Shown here one piece after another: positions 16,278 to 24,244 of a stretch of DNA of 44,215 nt. The first letter of the stretch is position 1. Each line of letters starts with the position of its first letter. The stretch is taken from positions 1-44,215 of the forward strand of contig LKPX01000027.1 of assembly GCA_001443525.1 (NCBI GenBank), read 5' to 3'. The notes under the pieces were generated by a model, which made no database searches, was not told the DNA's origin, and worked only from the letters and a program-made list of their open reading frames with translations. The stretch is from Desulfobacteraceae bacterium RAAP-1 (lineage in GTDB: Bacteria; Desulfobacterota; Desulfobacteria; Desulfobacterales; Desulfatirhabdiaceae). A program made the position numbers and the translations under genes.

Positions 16278-19200
16278 TCATGCCGCGGCTCCGGCGCATA
16301 ATGCGGCCAGAATCTGTGTTTCCCGGAAATGTTTCATATCGATGGCCTGCTGCGGACAGGCGGCCGCGCAGACGCCGCACCCCTTGCACAGCGCCGAGAT
16401 ATTTTCCGCACGATACCCCTTGCCGGTCACTTTTTTCAGCCGGATGGCGCCAAAGGAACAGGACGCCTCGCACAGGCCGCAGCCGATGCACCGGCTTTCA
16501 TCCACCACCGAGACAATGGGAGCGATATCGATGGATTCCTTGACCAGAAGCGCGGAAGCGCGGGAAGCGGCGGCCTGACCTTGGGCTACGGATTCTTCGA
16601 TCGGTTTGGGATAATGCGCCAGCCCGCAGACGAAGACCCCATCCGTCGAAAAATCGACAGGTCTCAGCTTGACATGGGCTTCCAGATAAAATCCGTCGTC
16701 ATTGAGCGGCACTTTCAACATCTGAGCGATTTGTTTCTGTCCTTCGGTGGGAACAATGGCCGTGGCAAGGTTCAGATAATCCACCGGAATCTGAAGACGG
16801 CGATCCAGTATCGGGTCCAGGGCCGTGATCAGAAGGCCGCCTTGTGCGTCCACCTCCACTACAGGTTTGTCTTCCGCACTGTAGCGGATGAAAATAACGC
16901 CCATTCCCCTGGCTTTCTGGTACAGGGCTTCCCGCTGACCGAAAGTGCGCATATCCCGGTAGAAAATGACCACGCGCAGCTCCGGTTTTTTTTCTTTCAG
17001 CCGGATGGCCCCTTGAACGGACGCCGTACAGCAGATTCTGGAGCAGTATGGCCGCTCCGGTTCGCGGGAGCCCACACACTGAATAAACGCTATGCCGGTG
17101 GCCGACGCCAGCTTTTCCGGATACTGATCAAACAAATATTCCAGTTCGTGCCAGGTGGTGACGCGCCCGCTTTGGCCGCAGAGATATTCTGTGGTCTGAA
17201 GCGGCTGACCGCCTGTCGCCAGAATCACTGCGCCGTGGGCGATGGTGTGAAGGCCCTGATGGGTCTGTACTTTGGTTGAAAAATTGCCCACGAACCCATC
17301 GATGGCGGTGATTTCCGCACCGGTCAGGCAATGAATGCTTTCATGATTTTGAACCCGTTCGATCAGGCAGGACAGCAGCGGCTGGACGGGCTCGTTGTTC
17401 CAGATTTGCCGTACCTGCCGGGCGTGACCGCCCAATTGGCTTTCTCGTTCGATCAGCCAGATTTCAAACCCCTGGTCTGCAAGGTTCAGGGCTGCGCTCA
17501 TGCCGGCCACACCGGCCCCAATGACCAGGGCTACCGGGTTGACCGGAATTTTCAGCGGCTCAATCGCTTCCAGGAGGCTGACCCTGGCCACCGCCATGCG
17601 CACCAGATCCCTGGCCTTTTGTGTAGCGGCCTCCGGATTTTTCTGATGCACCCAGGCGTTCTGATCCCGGATATTGGCGAATTCAAAGAGGTAAGGATTG
17701 AGACCGGCTTCCTGAAGGGTTTCCTGAAACAAGGGCTCGTGCGTCCGCGGGGTGCAGGCGGCCACCACGACCCGGTTCAGCCCATGTTCCACGATGGCCT
17801 GACGTATGGACTGCTGGGTGTCCTGACTGCATGTAAAGAGATTGTTGGTTGCAAACACCACATCGGGCAGGGTTTGGGCGTAGTCACGAACCGATGGAAC
17901 ATCCACAATGCCGGCGATATTGGTGCCGCAATGACAGACAAATACACCGATGCGGGGCGTTTGCCCCGAAACCGGCATTGCATCGGGATAGGTTCTCTCA
18001 TGAGTCAGACGGTTTCTGGCCTGAGCCAGAAGGGCTGCGGAAGCGGATGCGGCGGCCGAGGCTTCCACGACCGTTTGGGGAATATCCTTGGGGCCTGCGA
18101 ATGCGCCGCTGACGAAAACGCCGGGCCGGGAAGTGGCGACCGGGCTGAAACCACTGGTGGCGGCAAATCCATCCGAATCTACAGCCACGCCGAGCTTTTC
18201 CGCCAACTGACGCGTTTCTTTCGATATTTCCATCCCGACGGACAGCACCACCAAATTAAAAATTTCCTCATGCAGTTCGCCGGAATCCAGGAAACAGGTG
18301 ATTTTCAGATCATGACTGTCCGCTGGTTCGATCGAATGTACCCTGGCGCGGACAAACCGTACTCCGGCCACTTCACGGGCCTGGTTGAAGGTTTGTTCAA
18401 AGCCTTTGCCATGGGTGCGCATGTCCATGTAGAAAATGGCTGTATCCAAACCGGATCCGGCATGTTCCATGGCCACCAGGGCCTCCTTGATGGCGGCCAT
18501 GCAGCAGATTCCGGAGCAGTATCCATGCGCATCCTCCCGAATATCCCGAGAGCCGACGCACTGGAGCCAGGCGATTTTTTGCGGCTCCTGGTGATCTGAA
18601 GGCCGAACCAGATGGCCTTCAAACGGGCCGGATGCACTCAGAATCCGCTCGAATTCCATGCTGGTGATGACGTTGGGTAGCACCCCATATCCATATCGAT
18701 CCACACCGGCCGGATTGTACGGAGAAAATCCCGGGGACAGAATAACAGCTCCGACATCGATGTGATGCAGGGTTTCGGTTTGCGTGAAATTTACAGCCCC
18801 AGTCGGGCAGAACTTTTCGCAGGCCCGGCACTTGCCTTTCTCAAAATAGATGCAATGGGCGGCGTCGATGGCGTATTTCAACGGTACGGCCTGGGGATAG
18901 GGCACATAGGCCGCTTTTCGCTCGCTGAATCCTTGATTGAATTCATTTTTGACTTTCCGGGGGCATTTTTCGGCGCATTTGCCGCAGGCAATGCACTTTT
19001 CCACATCGATGTAGCGGGGGCGCTCCCGCACCGTTACCGTAAAATTTCCTGCCTCGCCTGCAACGGATTCCACCTCCGAAAGGGTCAGCAGCCGAATGTT
19101 CCTGTGCCGACCCACTTCGACCAGCTTGGGGGAGAGAATACACATGGAGCAGTCATTGGTCGGAAATGTCTTATCGAGCGCGCTCATCACACCGCCAATA

Positions 19201-19319
19201 GCCGGCGATTTTTCCACCAGATAAACGAAAAACCCGGCGTTGGCCAGATCGAGGGCGGACTGAATTCCACCGATCCCGCCGCCGACAACCATTGCCGAGC
19301 CGATCACATTTTCTGTCAT
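16278..19319 (-). CDS. hdrA: HdrA, long tandem form (first copy)
   Basis: A 1013-residue HdrA. VVGGGIGGIQ at 11-20 starts the first dinucleotide fold; LDKTFPTNDCSMC follows at 48-60; 4Fe-4S motif CIACGKCAEKCP at 109-120. A second motif has unusual spacing, with cysteines at 156, 164, 167 and 171. QCVGSRD is at 253-259 with a CC pair at 272-273, VCHCGTNIAG at 461-470, and a second fold GAGVAG at 601-606. Two C-terminal ferredoxin motifs begin at 944 and 978. AGGAGG precedes the ATG. It is separated from the HdrD-like gene by 198 bases that hold repeat A3, so the operon continues across a repeat. Role: flavin-based bifurcation with MvhD, HdrD-like protein and MetVF, inferred from family and context. 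Confidence 0.93.
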   Translation of the reverse strand: MTENVIGSAMVVGGGIGGIQSALDLANAGFFVYLVEKSPAIGGVMSALDKTFPTNDCSMCILSPKLVEVGRHRNIRLLTLSEVESVAGEAGNFTVTVRERPRYIDVEKCIACGKCAEKCPRKVKNEFNQGFSERKAAYVPYPQAVPLKYAIDAAHCIYFEKGKCRACEKFCPTGAVNFTQTETLHHIDVGAVILSPGFSPYNPAGVDRYGYGVLPNVITSMEFERILSASGPFEGHLVRPSDHQEPQKIAWLQCVGSRDIREDAHGYCSGICCMAAIKEALVAMEHAGSGLDTAIFYMDMRTHGKGFEQTFNQAREVAGVRFVRARVHSIEPADSHDLKITCFLDSGELHEEIFNLVVLSVGMEISKETRQLAEKLGVAVDSDGFAATSGFSPVATSRPGVFVSGAFAGPKDIPQTVVEASAAASASAALLAQARNRLTHERTYPDAMPVSGQTPRIGVFVCHCGTNIAGIVDVPSVRDYAQTLPDVVFATNNLFTCSQDTQQSIRQAIVEHGLNRVVVAACTPRTHEPLFQETLQEAGLNPYLFEFANIRDQNAWVHQKNPEAATQKARDLVRMAVARVSLLEAIEPLKIPVNPVALVIGAGVAGMSAALNLADQGFEIWLIERESQLGGHARQVRQIWNNEPVQPLLSCLIERVQNHESIHCLTGAEITAIDGFVGNFSTKVQTHQGLHTIAHGAVILATGGQPLQTTEYLCGQSGRVTTWHELEYLFDQYPEKLASATGIAFIQCVGSREPERPYCSRICCTASVQGAIRLKEKKPELRVVIFYRDMRTFGQREALYQKARGMGVIFIRYSAEDKPVVEVDAQGGLLITALDPILDRRLQIPVDYLNLATAIVPTEGQKQIAQMLKVPLNDDGFYLEAHVKLRPVDFSTDGVFVCGLAHYPKPIEESVAQGQAAASRASALLVKESIDIAPIVSVVDESRCIGCGLCEASCSFGAIRLKKVTGKGYRAENISALCKGCGVCAAACPQQAIDMKHFRETQILAALCAGAAA

Positions 19320-19333
19320 GAGAGGCCTCCTTG

Positions 19334-19511
19334 TTTTACGAATTCATCAACGATGACGACTTCGTAAAAAGTCCGCATGCTGCGTTGTGCCGCATCCTTC
19401 GTCATTGCAGCGTACGACAAGTACGCTTCATTCCTCAGGACTTGCACGCCTTGTCTGCGAACATTTTACGAAGTCGTCCGAAATTTGATTTTTTACGAAT
19501 TCATCAACGCT
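19334..19511 (+). repeat. Family A dispersed repeat, copy A3, with an extra right-end fragment before it
   Basis: The full copy spans 19355-19505. Immediately upstream, 19334-19348 repeats the right end of this same copy (ttttacgaattcatc), so 19 bases (19334-19352) recur at 19491-19509. Just outside the copy, aacgat (19349-19354) and aacgct (19506-19511) differ at one base and may be a target duplication. The repeat lies between the HdrD-like gene and hdrA within the minus-strand operon. Confidence 0.85.
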
Positions 19512-19517
19512 GTGGAT

Positions 19518-20825
19518 TTAATACCCCGGAAGATTGACCTCCGCCAGATCCGGCCCCAGATAGGTCCGTTCCGATTCGGCTAAAATGCCCAGAGACAGGG
19601 CAATGATCGTCCAAAGATGCAGGGACCGGTATTTTCCACCGCCGAAATGTTCGCCCAGTTCATGAATCTGGGCGTGGCAGTTGTGGCAGGGCGTGATGAC
19701 ATAAGGTGCGCCAGTTTCCATAATCTGAGCATGTTTGAGCCGTCCATAATAAAAACGGGCGTCTTTGTAGCCGTTCTGAAGAGATCCGCCACCACCGCCG
19801 CAGCAGTAATTATTGGATTTGTTGGGATAGGTATCGATGAAATTTTCCTCGCCCACACAGGCCATTGTGACAAATCTCAGTTCATCCGCCAGTGTATCTC
19901 CCCATCCCTTCCGGATTTGATTACAGGGATCCTGCACAGTGAATTTGATCTTAAGGTCTTTGTTCCAGTCGGAATTCACCTTGAGTCTGCCCTCGCGGAT
20001 CCATTGGGCGTAATATTTTACCATGGGCGCAATTTCGAGTTCGGTTTCAATTTTAAATTTTTTCTGCCCGGCATATACCGAATAGGTCGAATGTCCGCAT
20101 TCGGTATTCAGATAGACCTTGCATCCCAGACCCATGGCGGTCTGGAGCGTCGTATTGGTGATTTTTTTCCATCCCTCGTCATCGGCCAGAAACATGCAAT
20201 AATTTTCTCCGCCCCATCCCGTGGTGCTGTATGTCCAATCCGCACCGACCAGATGCAGAATCTTCCAGAGCGGCGCCATTTCTTCAGGTTCGGTGACCGG
20301 TTCACGGGAATTCTGGCTCAGGAAGAAATGGGCCCCCTGTTTATCGATCGGGGCCTGAAGCTCTTCCCAGCCGGGCTGATCGGCCCGCACTTCTTCCAGC
20401 ATGTCCTCAACCACAAACCGGAAATCCTCTTCCGGGGTGCCCATAGCGCTGCCGCTCGTGTTCCGAAGCGCCATGTTACAGGAACCCAGAATGCCCTTGG
20501 GCCGCGTTTCCCTCGGCCACAGTTTCCGGGCTTCAAAAACCAGGGCTGCGATATTAATGTTCATAGGGCAGGCGTACGTGCAGCGATAGCACATAGTACA
20601 CATCCACACCCAGGGGTGTCCGGTAATTTCATCGTCCAGACCCATGGCCGCCATCCGGAGAAATTTTCGCGGATCCATGTTTTCAAGGCCTGTCGCCGGA
20701 CATCCGGACGAACAGGCGCCGCAGGTCAGACAGAGATTGAGGTTGCCGTCCGGCACGATTTCCTTGACCTTATCCAGAAAAGTGCTTGTTTTTTGTTTGT
20801 CTATCTTGATGATTCCTTCGCTCAT
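19518..20825 (-). CDS. HdrD-like iron-sulfur protein (HdrC ferredoxin part plus CCG domain)
   Basis: A 435-residue protein, first gene of the hdr/met cluster. The N-terminal part resembles HdrC, with CLTCGACSSGCP at 32-43 and CTMCYRCTYACP. The C-terminal part has a CCG-type motif (QDPCNQ, then NYCCGGGGG, then PCHNCH), the site of the special [4Fe-4S] centre in HdrB/HdrD, TmcB and DsrK relatives. The first CCG half seems degenerate (NTECGH). It could act as the thiol, disulfide or quinone-side partner of HdrA. AAGGAG precedes the ATG. No separate hdrB or hdrC is present, so this one protein may replace both. Confidence 0.88.
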   Translation of the reverse strand: MSEGIIKIDKQKTSTFLDKVKEIVPDGNLNLCLTCGACSSGCPATGLENMDPRKFLRMAAMGLDDEITGHPWVWMCTMCYRCTYACPMNINIAALVFEARKLWPRETRPKGILGSCNMALRNTSGSAMGTPEEDFRFVVEDMLEEVRADQPGWEELQAPIDKQGAHFFLSQNSREPVTEPEEMAPLWKILHLVGADWTYSTTGWGGENYCMFLADDEGWKKITNTTLQTAMGLGCKVYLNTECGHSTYSVYAGQKKFKIETELEIAPMVKYYAQWIREGRLKVNSDWNKDLKIKFTVQDPCNQIRKGWGDTLADELRFVTMACVGEENFIDTYPNKSNNYCCGGGGGSLQNGYKDARFYYGRLKHAQIMETGAPYVITPCHNCHAQIHELGEHFGGGKYRSLHLWTIIALSLGILAESERTYLGPDLAEVNLPGY

Positions 20826-20934
20826 GATGGCTCCTTTATAAAAAATTATAATATTTCAAACTGTTATATTCGGATTGGTCTTGCTTCAGCATTTTCAAAG
20901 GTTGCTGCGGAATGGCTGCATGTGAACTGAACCC
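20826..20934 (-). promoter_or_regulatory. AT-rich leader before the hdr/met operon
   Basis: On the minus strand the bases before the HdrD-like gene contain a TATAAT followed by a T run and ttataaaggag. No -35 element at the right distance is convincing. It may be a promoter or simply the RelE-like/hdr gap. Confidence 0.3.
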
Positions 20935-21426
20935 TCACCTGGCCATTCCATGGTTGAACAATCCACTGAAAATCTTTCGAAGGTATCTTTCTTCAATCGG
21001 TTGAAGGAATGGCTCATCTTCCGTTTCGAATTTCCGCTGTTTGGCAGCCGTTTTTTTCTTAACCGGTTTTTGAACCATAAAAATCTTTCCACGGGGTTTG
21101 TCCGCACGAAGCTGAAGAAATTTGTTTTTTTCCAGCCAGAGATTGCATTCGTCATGGGTTCCGATATAGGTGACAAACAGGCAGTCTTCATCCAGAATGG
21201 TAATCAGCCTGTAACCACCTCCGATATCGTATTTGGTGCATTTTCTGATGCGATATTCGCCTTTTTTGGTCATTACTCCGATTTCTGCAGGAGAACTGCA
21301 TCCCTGAATCAGCCGGACAATGATTTCATCCGCTTCCTTCGCGGCCATTCCCCCTTTTTTGCCCGCTTTGCGGATGTTCTCCATCTGCTTGTCAAATCTG
21401 GGGTCTCTGAATACAGATCGAATCAA
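20935..21426 (-). CDS. RelE/ParE-fold-like protein with basic C-terminal extension
   Basis: About 163 residues. GEYRIRKCTKYDIGGGYRLITI, then LFVTYIGTHDECNLWLEKN, has the basic strand-turn-strand pattern of RelE-superfamily toxins and their relatives, followed by a lysine-rich linker (VKKKTAAKQRK) and a charged tail. The N-terminus contains KQMENIRKAGKKGGMAAKEADEI, unlike small RelE toxins. The start chosen is TTG 21426, with AAGGAGG at 21431-21437; an ATG at 21459 has no ribosome-binding site. No partner antitoxin is adjacent, so a toxin role is uncertain. It lies upstream of the hdr operon on the same strand, 109 bases away. Confidence 0.6.
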   Translation of the reverse strand: MIRSVFRDPRFDKQMENIRKAGKKGGMAAKEADEIIVRLIQGCSSPAEIGVMTKKGEYRIRKCTKYDIGGGYRLITILDEDCLFVTYIGTHDECNLWLEKNKFLQLRADKPRGKIFMVQKPVKKKTAAKQRKFETEDEPFLQPIEERYLRKIFSGLFNHGMAR

Positions 21427-21587
21427 ATATCCTCCTTGTTTACCGATAAATATCCGCAATGAAACCCGGCTTTTTCCGGCTTCAGGAACAAAGGTCAGCG
21501 AAGCCCTGACAAAATGCAGGGAACACCTGTAAACAGATAGAAAAAATCAATCAGGAAGAAAAATCAGGAAAGACGAAAGGAAAGGCA

Positions 21588-21761
21588 ATGACAGCCATGA
21601 ACTGCGAACTAACCGGAAATATGATCTTTCAGTCTTATCCTGTGCTCACCGACCCGGGTGGCCTTCTTCAAGCTATCTCAGGTAAAACCGAAAAAAAGAC
21701 GCATGATCAAACCCTAAAAGAGATGTTTGTGATGAAGTCGTCATTATTGACGACTTCGTAA
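21588..21761 (+). CDS. Possible small protein of 57 residues, ending in repeat A4
   Basis: An open frame starts at ATG 21588 after GAAAGGAAAGG and reads MTAMNCELTGNMIFQSYPVL onwards. Its last five codons and its TAA come from the junction with the family A repeat, so the original C-terminus may have been cut by the insertion. I do not recognise the sequence, and it may not be expressed. Confidence 0.3.
   Translation: MTAMNCELTGNMIFQSYPVLTDPGGLLQAISGKTEKKTHDQTLKEMFVMKSSLLTTS
21734..21757. repeat. Perfect 10-bp-stem hairpin at the left edge of repeat A4
   Basis: GAAGTCGTCA (21734-21743) pairs exactly with TGACGACTTC (21748-21757) around TTAT. One arm is the family A end; the other lies in the flanking DNA, where it looks like a second inverted end. 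Confidence 0.7.
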
Positions 21762-21898
21762 AAAGTCCGGATGCTGCGTTGCGCTGCATCCTTCGTCGTT
21801 GCGCGTACCATAAGTACGCCTCACTCCTCAGGATTTGCGCGCCTTGCCTGCGGCCTTTTTACAAAGCCGTCCGAATTTCGACTTTTTACGAGGGCGTC
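21749..21898 (+). repeat. Family A dispersed repeat, copy A4 (best full-length copy)
   Basis: A 150-bp copy with both ends intact. Left end GACGACTTCGTAAAAAGTC and the reverse complement of the right end, GACGCCCTCGTAAAAAGTC, agree at 17 of 19 bases. attatt stands on both sides (21743-21748 and 21899-21904), a perfect 6-bp target duplication (8 identical bases if the following GA is counted). Confidence 0.92.
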
Positions 21899-22197
21899 AT
21901 TATTGAAGTTCAACAGAATACTTTTCGGCCTGAGTACAATATGGTTTATCGACCGATGATGGATTCAATATATTACATTATTAAATTTGTCAATCCGATA
22001 TTTAAGATATAGCTTTCAGTAATATATGAAATAATGTCATAAATATATTGAATTTTATATATTCATATTAATCATGAGATGTGTTTGCTTTTGCGGAAGA
22101 CAGGAGAATATGATAAGTTTTCAAAATACGGTTTCGAAGCGGCTGTGCGCAGAGTTTTTGCGAAGCCGTCTCAATTGAATTGAGTTATGTTACAGGC
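21899..22197. other. AT-rich non-coding stretch
   Basis: No gene is seen. The stretch 21955-22075 is far richer in A and T than its surroundings and has several weak -10-like hexamers, without a convincing promoter. 22153-22170 (agtttttgcgaagccgtc) is a solo right end of family A, followed by the small palindrome ctcaattgaattgag (22170-22184). Confidence 0.5.
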
Positions 22198-22236
22198 AAA
22201 CGCCACCCAGACTCAGCGTCGGGTGGCGTTTTTTTT
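22198..22236 (+). terminator. Intrinsic terminator or attenuator before the trpG/pabA-type gene
   Basis: AACGCCACCC (22199-22208) pairs perfectly with GGGTGGCGTT (22221-22230) across a 12-base loop and is followed by a T-rich run to 22236. It lies only 18 bases before the start codon at 22255, so it either insulates the gene from upstream transcription or attenuates its own transcript. No tryptophan-rich leader peptide is seen. Confidence 0.85.
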
Positions 22237-22254
22237 GTTTTTACGGAGGTGAAA

Positions 22255-22839
22255 ATGACAGCAAAACTTCTGGTTATCGACAATTACGATTCCTTCACCT
22301 ATAACCTGGTACAGATGTTCCGAAGGTATGCGCTGGAGATAACCATCATCCGCAGTGACCGGACATGTCCCGAAGCCATCGAAATCATGAAGCCGGATTA
22401 CATCCTGATCAGTCCCGGTCCGCGGGATCCGCGTCATGCCGGTATTTCCATGCCGCTCATTGCCCGGTGGTATCGGCGAATTCCCATTTTGGGCGTGTGT
22501 CTGGGAATGCAGTGCATGAATGAGGCCTTTGGCGGGGCAACCGTTCGGGCGCCGGTTCCGGTACATGGCAAGAGCAGCCATATCACGCATATCGGGAAAT
22601 GGCTTTTTCATGGGATTCCCACTCCGTTAGCCGTTGCCCGGTACCATTCCTTAATGGCGGCGCCGGCTTCGGACAGTCCGCTGGTTGTTACCGCTCAAAG
22701 CCTGGATGGAGTTATTATGGGGCTGTCACATCCGCAATATCCTCTTCACGGGGTTCAGTTTCATCCGGAAAGTTTCATGACGGACTGTGGTTTTCAGCAG
22801 ATTGAAAATTTTCTTCGGTTCGGTCCCTGCAATCTGTAG
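22255..22839 (+). CDS. Anthranilate/para-aminobenzoate synthase amidotransferase subunit
   Basis: A 194-residue class I glutamine amidotransferase that feeds ammonia to a TrpE- or PabB-type chorismate enzyme. LLVIDNYDSFTYNLVQ opens the protein, SPGPRDPRHAG follows, the nucleophile cysteine is in GVCLGMQCMNEAFGG at about 80, and the His-Glu pair is in GVQFHPESF. TrpG and PabA cannot be told apart from sequence alone. The start is ATG 22255, with ACGGAGG just upstream; a longer frame from 22180 would translate the terminator hairpin. No trpE or pabB partner is adjacent. Confidence 0.9.
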   Translation: MTAKLLVIDNYDSFTYNLVQMFRRYALEITIIRSDRTCPEAIEIMKPDYILISPGPRDPRHAGISMPLIARWYRRIPILGVCLGMQCMNEAFGGATVRAPVPVHGKSSHITHIGKWLFHGIPTPLAVARYHSLMAAPASDSPLVVTAQSLDGVIMGLSHPQYPLHGVQFHPESFMTDCGFQQIENFLRFGPCNL

Positions 22840-22911
22840 AACAGATATGTCGTAAATCAGTTCATGTCGAGGTTGTAATGATTGTTTTTACCCTGTTAAG
22901 CGACATTGATC

Positions 22912-22962
22912 TTGATAAACAAAATGGACTTCGATATTATCCAATAATTTTGAAAAATTATT
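22912..22962 (+). promoter_or_regulatory. Sigma70-like promoter of the ino1 operon with an AT-rich palindrome at the start site
   Basis: TTGATA (22912-22917) and TATTAT (22935-22940) are separated by exactly 17 bases. AATAATTTT (22943-22951) pairs perfectly with AAAATTATT (22954-22962) and covers the expected transcription start. This may be an operator or a 5' stem in the mRNA. Confidence 0.6.
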
Positions 22963-23062
22963 CATATTTTCTCCGACAGAGGCGGCGTTGGGCATTTCCC
23001 TTGCCTTTGATGCGTTGAAGCGCTCTCATCGGGATTTTTTCCAATCTCATTGGGGCTGAACA

Positions 23063-24244
23063 ATGACACGTGAACACAACTCCTATAAATCACTATTGAT
23101 ACTGGCAGCAGGAGCCAGGGGCGCTATCGGTTCGACATTGGCCGCATCCATATCGGCGCTGCGCCACGATCCTGAGAAGGTGCTGCCGTATCTGACCACC
23201 GCCGGAAAATTTCCATGGCTTTTCCCCCAGGAAGCCGTGAATTTAGCCGGGTGGGATATTGCCGCACATTCCATGACATCCGCTATTCGCGAACATGGCG
23301 TGCTGCCAGCCTCTGCCTGGGCATCCTCTGCGGATGAAATAGACCGGATTCAGGTGCTGCCGGCCCCGCCTGCCAATGCCAGCATGGCGGCGCAGGTGGA
23401 TCAGATCGTTCACGATATCCGCACACTTACCGCCTGTTTTCCGGAATCGCTTCCGGTTTTTGTCAATCTGCTCCCTGCCTGTGGTGCTGTATCGCCGGAC
23501 GTCTGGCAGGCGGCTGCGGATATTGTCCGGCATGTGAATCCTGTTGTTTTTCCGGATATGGCCTATGCTCTCGGTGCTGTTTTTGCGGGGATTCCGATCG
23601 TCAATTTCACTCCCAACCCCATAGACTGCAAAGCCCTCGTTCAGGAAGCCGTCAAAAGCAGTATTCCTGTGGCCGGGCGTGATGGAAAGACAGGTCAGAC
23701 TTTTTTTAAAGTGGTGCTGGCCTCTGCGTTCAAAGCACGAAATCTTCAGGTGGATGGATGGTACAGCCTGAACATCCTCGGAAACGCCGACGGTAAAAAT
23801 CTCATGGATCCTGAGAGGGCTTCCGGAAAACTTGCCAACAAAACCCGGCTGCTGGACGATATTCTGGGATATCCGGTGGGCCGGCGGTACGGTGAAGCCG
23901 CGCACAAAGTGCATATTGACTATTATCCGCCCAGAGGCGACGCCAAGGAAGCCTGGGACGTCATTGATTTAAACGGCATTTTCGATATGCCGATGAGCCT
24001 CAGAGTCAACCTTCAGGGAAGAGATTCCATCCTTGCCGCGCCGCTGGTGCTGGATCTGGCCAGATGGATGGCCGCGCTTTTTCTGTCAGGACGCAAGGGG
24101 CTTGTGCCCGAACTGGGGTTTTATTTCAAGAAGCCTGTGGGCGATTCACCGCCCGTTACCTTCCAGGAGCAGCTCAACTGCCTGCAGGTGCTTGAGCAGG
24201 CGTGTAACGATCATGTCCATTACCTGCCCGGAGGCCGTTTATGA
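23063..24244 (+). CDS. Inositol-3-phosphate synthase family protein
   Basis: A 393-residue member of the myo-inositol-1-phosphate synthase family, which cyclises glucose-6-phosphate with bound NAD. GARGAIGSTLAASI at 17-30 is the dinucleotide loop. The family core appears as GRDGKTGQTFFK, then GWYSLNILGNADGKNLMDP, then KTRLLDDILGY, then VHIDYYPPRGD and FDMPMSLRVNLQGRDS. It overlaps the next gene by ATGA. Product could be inositol phosphate for lipids or compatible solutes, or another cyclitol; the neighbours do not decide this. Confidence 0.85.
   Translation: MTREHNSYKSLLILAAGARGAIGSTLAASISALRHDPEKVLPYLTTAGKFPWLFPQEAVNLAGWDIAAHSMTSAIREHGVLPASAWASSADEIDRIQVLPAPPANASMAAQVDQIVHDIRTLTACFPESLPVFVNLLPACGAVSPDVWQAAADIVRHVNPVVFPDMAYALGAVFAGIPIVNFTPNPIDCKALVQEAVKSSIPVAGRDGKTGQTFFKVVLASAFKARNLQVDGWYSLNILGNADGKNLMDPERASGKLANKTRLLDDILGYPVGRRYGEAAHKVHIDYYPPRGDAKEAWDVIDLNGIFDMPMSLRVNLQGRDSILAAPLVLDLARWMAALFLSGRKGLVPELGFYFKKPVGDSPPVTFQEQLNCLQVLEQACNDHVHYLPGGRL

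Noticed and set aside
19377-19583. Short frames reading MLRCAASFV-like peptides, also at 21771
   Set aside because: They are the family A repeat read in frame; the same peptide appears wherever the repeat occurs, so it reflects DNA repeats and not a protein family.
22180-22254. Upstream start for the amidotransferase gene
   Set aside because: The extra 25 residues would translate the terminator stem, while ATG 22255 has a good Shine-Dalgarno and begins the conserved family N-terminus.
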